Assembly (NCBI RefSeq): GCF_002811955.1
Contig: NZ_NPEF01000114.1
Span: forward strand, 492-12,805
Origin: Leptospira ellisii
GTDB lineage: Bacteria > Spirochaetota > Leptospiria > Leptospirales > Leptospiraceae
Length of the DNA: 12,314 nucleotides
Direction: 5' to 3'
Made by a program: the position numbers and the translations under genes. Below the pieces are notes generated by a model that was not told where the DNA came from, searched no databases, and saw nothing but the letters and a program-made list of their open reading frames with translations. Below are positions 11,027 through 12,314 of the stretch, in pieces (the stretch's first letter is position 1; each line of letters opens with the position of its first letter).

Positions 11027-12312
11027 CGGAAACATGAGGTTTCCGTGCGGGTCCGTTCCTCCAGAGCTTTCGTTTCGAATTCTATTTCCTTAGAATATAT
11101 ACCGTCGCCGAAGGAATCGAAAACCGACTTCCTAAAGGAAATCATTTCGTCGATCAGCTCGTTCCATTCCGTGCCGGTTCGATCTTCGGGGTGAAAACAA
11201 AACGCGGAAATCGAGGAATCGGTTTCGAAGAAGATCATCGCATCCGAAACGTCCGGAAAAATACGAAAGGAGGAGGAGCTTCGGATCCAAGAAATTTCGC
11301 TTAACGTTCCGCGGTAATACGAAAAAACCCTCCGCACCGGCTCCGTTGGATTTTGATTCTCCGGAAATCGAACCACTCCCGAAACGATCGAGAAAAAATC
11401 CGGAAGAAACAGATGGACCGGTTTGAAAAATCCGGAGCTTAATTCCTGCGGAAGCGAAACGGAAGGTTCTATCAAAACCTCTCCCGCTTTATCGCGTAGA
11501 TAGGCGCTTCTCCTAAAGGCGGAAAATTTTACCGGATGATTCGTTTTTCTTCCCGTATAACCGCTGCTAGATGAATAAAATGCGCTCGTAGGTTTGCAGA
11601 ATTCCCCGTTTTTAAAACGATATTCCAAAATTCCCTTGAGAAAAAACGGACCCGATTCCAAAAAAGAGATCTCGTCCTGCGAGGCGTCGTTTCTGCAAAG
11701 GGACTGTTCCGATCCCGGGGGAATCGCATCTTCGGGATGACGAAAAAACCAAACCGACTTGTTTGAAGAAGCCGAAACTCCGCTTTCCCTTTCGTTTTCA
11801 TAAGGAATCGAGGCGCCGCGCACCCGTTCGAATTCCTTCCCGAACGTTTCCAAAAGATACGGATCCGTCGTTCTGAATAAAATTTCACGATTTTGATCGC
11901 GAGCGCTTACGGAAAAGTTATAGGAGCCGGACAATAAAACCCTCCCGTCGAACAGAATCGTTTTATGATGTAATAAACCGCCTTTTCCGAAGGAATCCGC
12001 GTCGACTCGTTCTTCGTTTCCGTCGGCGAAGATTTTGGATCCGGGGTTCCGAAAGTTTTCCGACAGGAAAATCCCCTCGTCGTCCACGGGAGAATCATAC
12101 ACACCATGAACCGCGACCCCGCGTTTGTCCGCCAGACTCAGACGTGAAGTCAAAACGGAGTCGTAATGATCGAAAATCAGGTAACGGATCGAATCGGATG
12201 CGTGATCGGATTCGCGCAAAAGCAGATTTTGAACGGCTCTTCCCCGCGACGGAGAAATATTCCAAAGAAATCGAACAAATCTACGGCTCTTCGCAGAATT
12301 AAAACGAAGCAT
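11020..12312 (-). CDS. Phospholipase D-like (HKD) protein, probably 5'-partial
   Basis: A 430-residue open frame reading in from the right edge. One complete HKD motif, His115-x-Lys117-x4-Asp122-x6-Gly-Ser130-x-Asn132, lies in [20 protein letters not shown], placing it in the phospholipase D/nuclease superfamily, whose members cleave or transfer phosphodiester bonds through a phosphohistidine. Preceding residues ([10 protein letters not shown] and [16 protein letters not shown]) fit the beta-alpha-beta lead-in to such a motif. A second HKD motif, if present, would lie upstream of the window; single-motif proteins act as dimers. The ATG at 12312 is two bases from the edge with no room for a ribosome site, so the true start is probably outside. 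Residues ~175-430 match nothing I recognise: no transmembrane helix, rich in Ser, Phe and Arg. Substrate (lipid, nucleic acid or cell-wall component) is unknown. Its stop overlaps the O-antigen ligase-like gene by 7 bp. Confidence 0.8.
   Translation of the reverse strand: MLRFNSAKSRRFVRFLWNISPSRGRAVQNLLLRESDHASDSIRYLIFDHYDSVLTSRLSLADKRGVAVHGVYDSPVDDEGIFLSENFRNPGSKIFADGNEERVDADSFGKGGLLHHKTILFDGRVLLSGSYNFSVSARDQNREILFRTTDPYLLETFGKEFERVRGASIPYENERESGVSASSNKSVWFFRHPEDAIPPGSEQSLCRNDASQDEISFLESGPFFLKGILEYRFKNGEFCKPTSAFYSSSSGYTGRKTNHPVKFSAFRRSAYLRDKAGEVLIEPSVSLPQELSSGFFKPVHLFLPDFFSIVSGVVRFPENQNPTEPVRRVFSYYRGTLSEISWIRSSSSFRIFPDVSDAMIFFETDSSISAFCFHPEDRTGTEWNELIDEMISFRKSVFDSFGDGIYSKEIEFETKALEERTRTETSCFRY
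11026..11046. terminator. Perfect hairpin at a tail-to-tail overlap
   Basis: ACGGAAAC (11026-11033) and GTTTCCGT (11039-11046) form a perfect 8 bp stem with a 5-base loop. It begins at the last base of the O-antigen ligase-like stop codon and lies within the last codons of the opposing PLD-like gene. Neither strand has a U-tract after it, so it is not a classical intrinsic terminator; it could act as a weak bidirectional stop or protect a 3' end. No other terminator is visible between these convergent genes. Confidence 0.4.
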
Positions 12313-12314
12313 TC

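Overview
The window looks like a chromosomal housekeeping segment from a spirochaete of the genus Leptospira. This is a judgement from recognised protein families, their arrangement and the style of the proteins; no search was run. Base composition by eye is close to half G+C (two sampled lines gave 45% and 53%). That is well above the roughly 35% of L. interrogans, so a higher-GC Leptospira is more likely, but I cannot name a species. Both ends cut into genes, so the window may be a whole contig of a draft assembly.

Layout. Positions 48-923 hold recA without its first ~60 codons, closed by a strong intrinsic terminator (954-985). Positions 1033-4639 hold a tight rightward unit: argC (arginine biosynthesis), a long-chain acyl-CoA synthetase, and a nucleosidase of the futalosine hydrolase/MTA-SAH nucleosidase type. 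The last two overlap by 11 bp. A leftward patatin-like phospholipase with an N-terminal cyclic-nucleotide-binding domain (6394-4622) meets this unit tail to tail with an 18 bp overlap. Positions 6522-8182 hold a rightward pair, a DUF4254 protein and a GT9 heptosyltransferase-type glycosyltransferase, joined by an ATGA overlap. A leftward GT4 glycosyltransferase (9567-8257) and a rightward O-antigen ligase-type membrane protein (9683-11026) diverge from a 115 bp spacer that carries two palindromes. A leftward phospholipase-D-like protein (HKD motif) fills the right end and is probably cut by the window edge.

How the genes fit together. The four-gene block at 6522-11026 (DUF4254, GT9, GT4, O-antigen ligase-like) points to lipopolysaccharide or other surface-glycan assembly. 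The acyl-CoA synthetase, the patatin-like esterase and the PLD-like protein are lipid-related, but nothing in the sequence ties them into one system. No tRNA, rRNA, CRISPR array, insertion sequence or prophage gene is visible.

The most striking signal is at the left edge. Positions 1-52 are an exact reverse complement of 3838-3889, inside the acyl-CoA synthetase gene. They are joined directly to recA at its 61st codon or so, replacing the recA start. The synthetase copy is intact, so a simple inversion cannot explain this. A chimeric read or assembly foldback is the likeliest cause, and an inverted duplication breaking recA is the exciting but less likely alternative. I did not find a convincing previously undescribed system.
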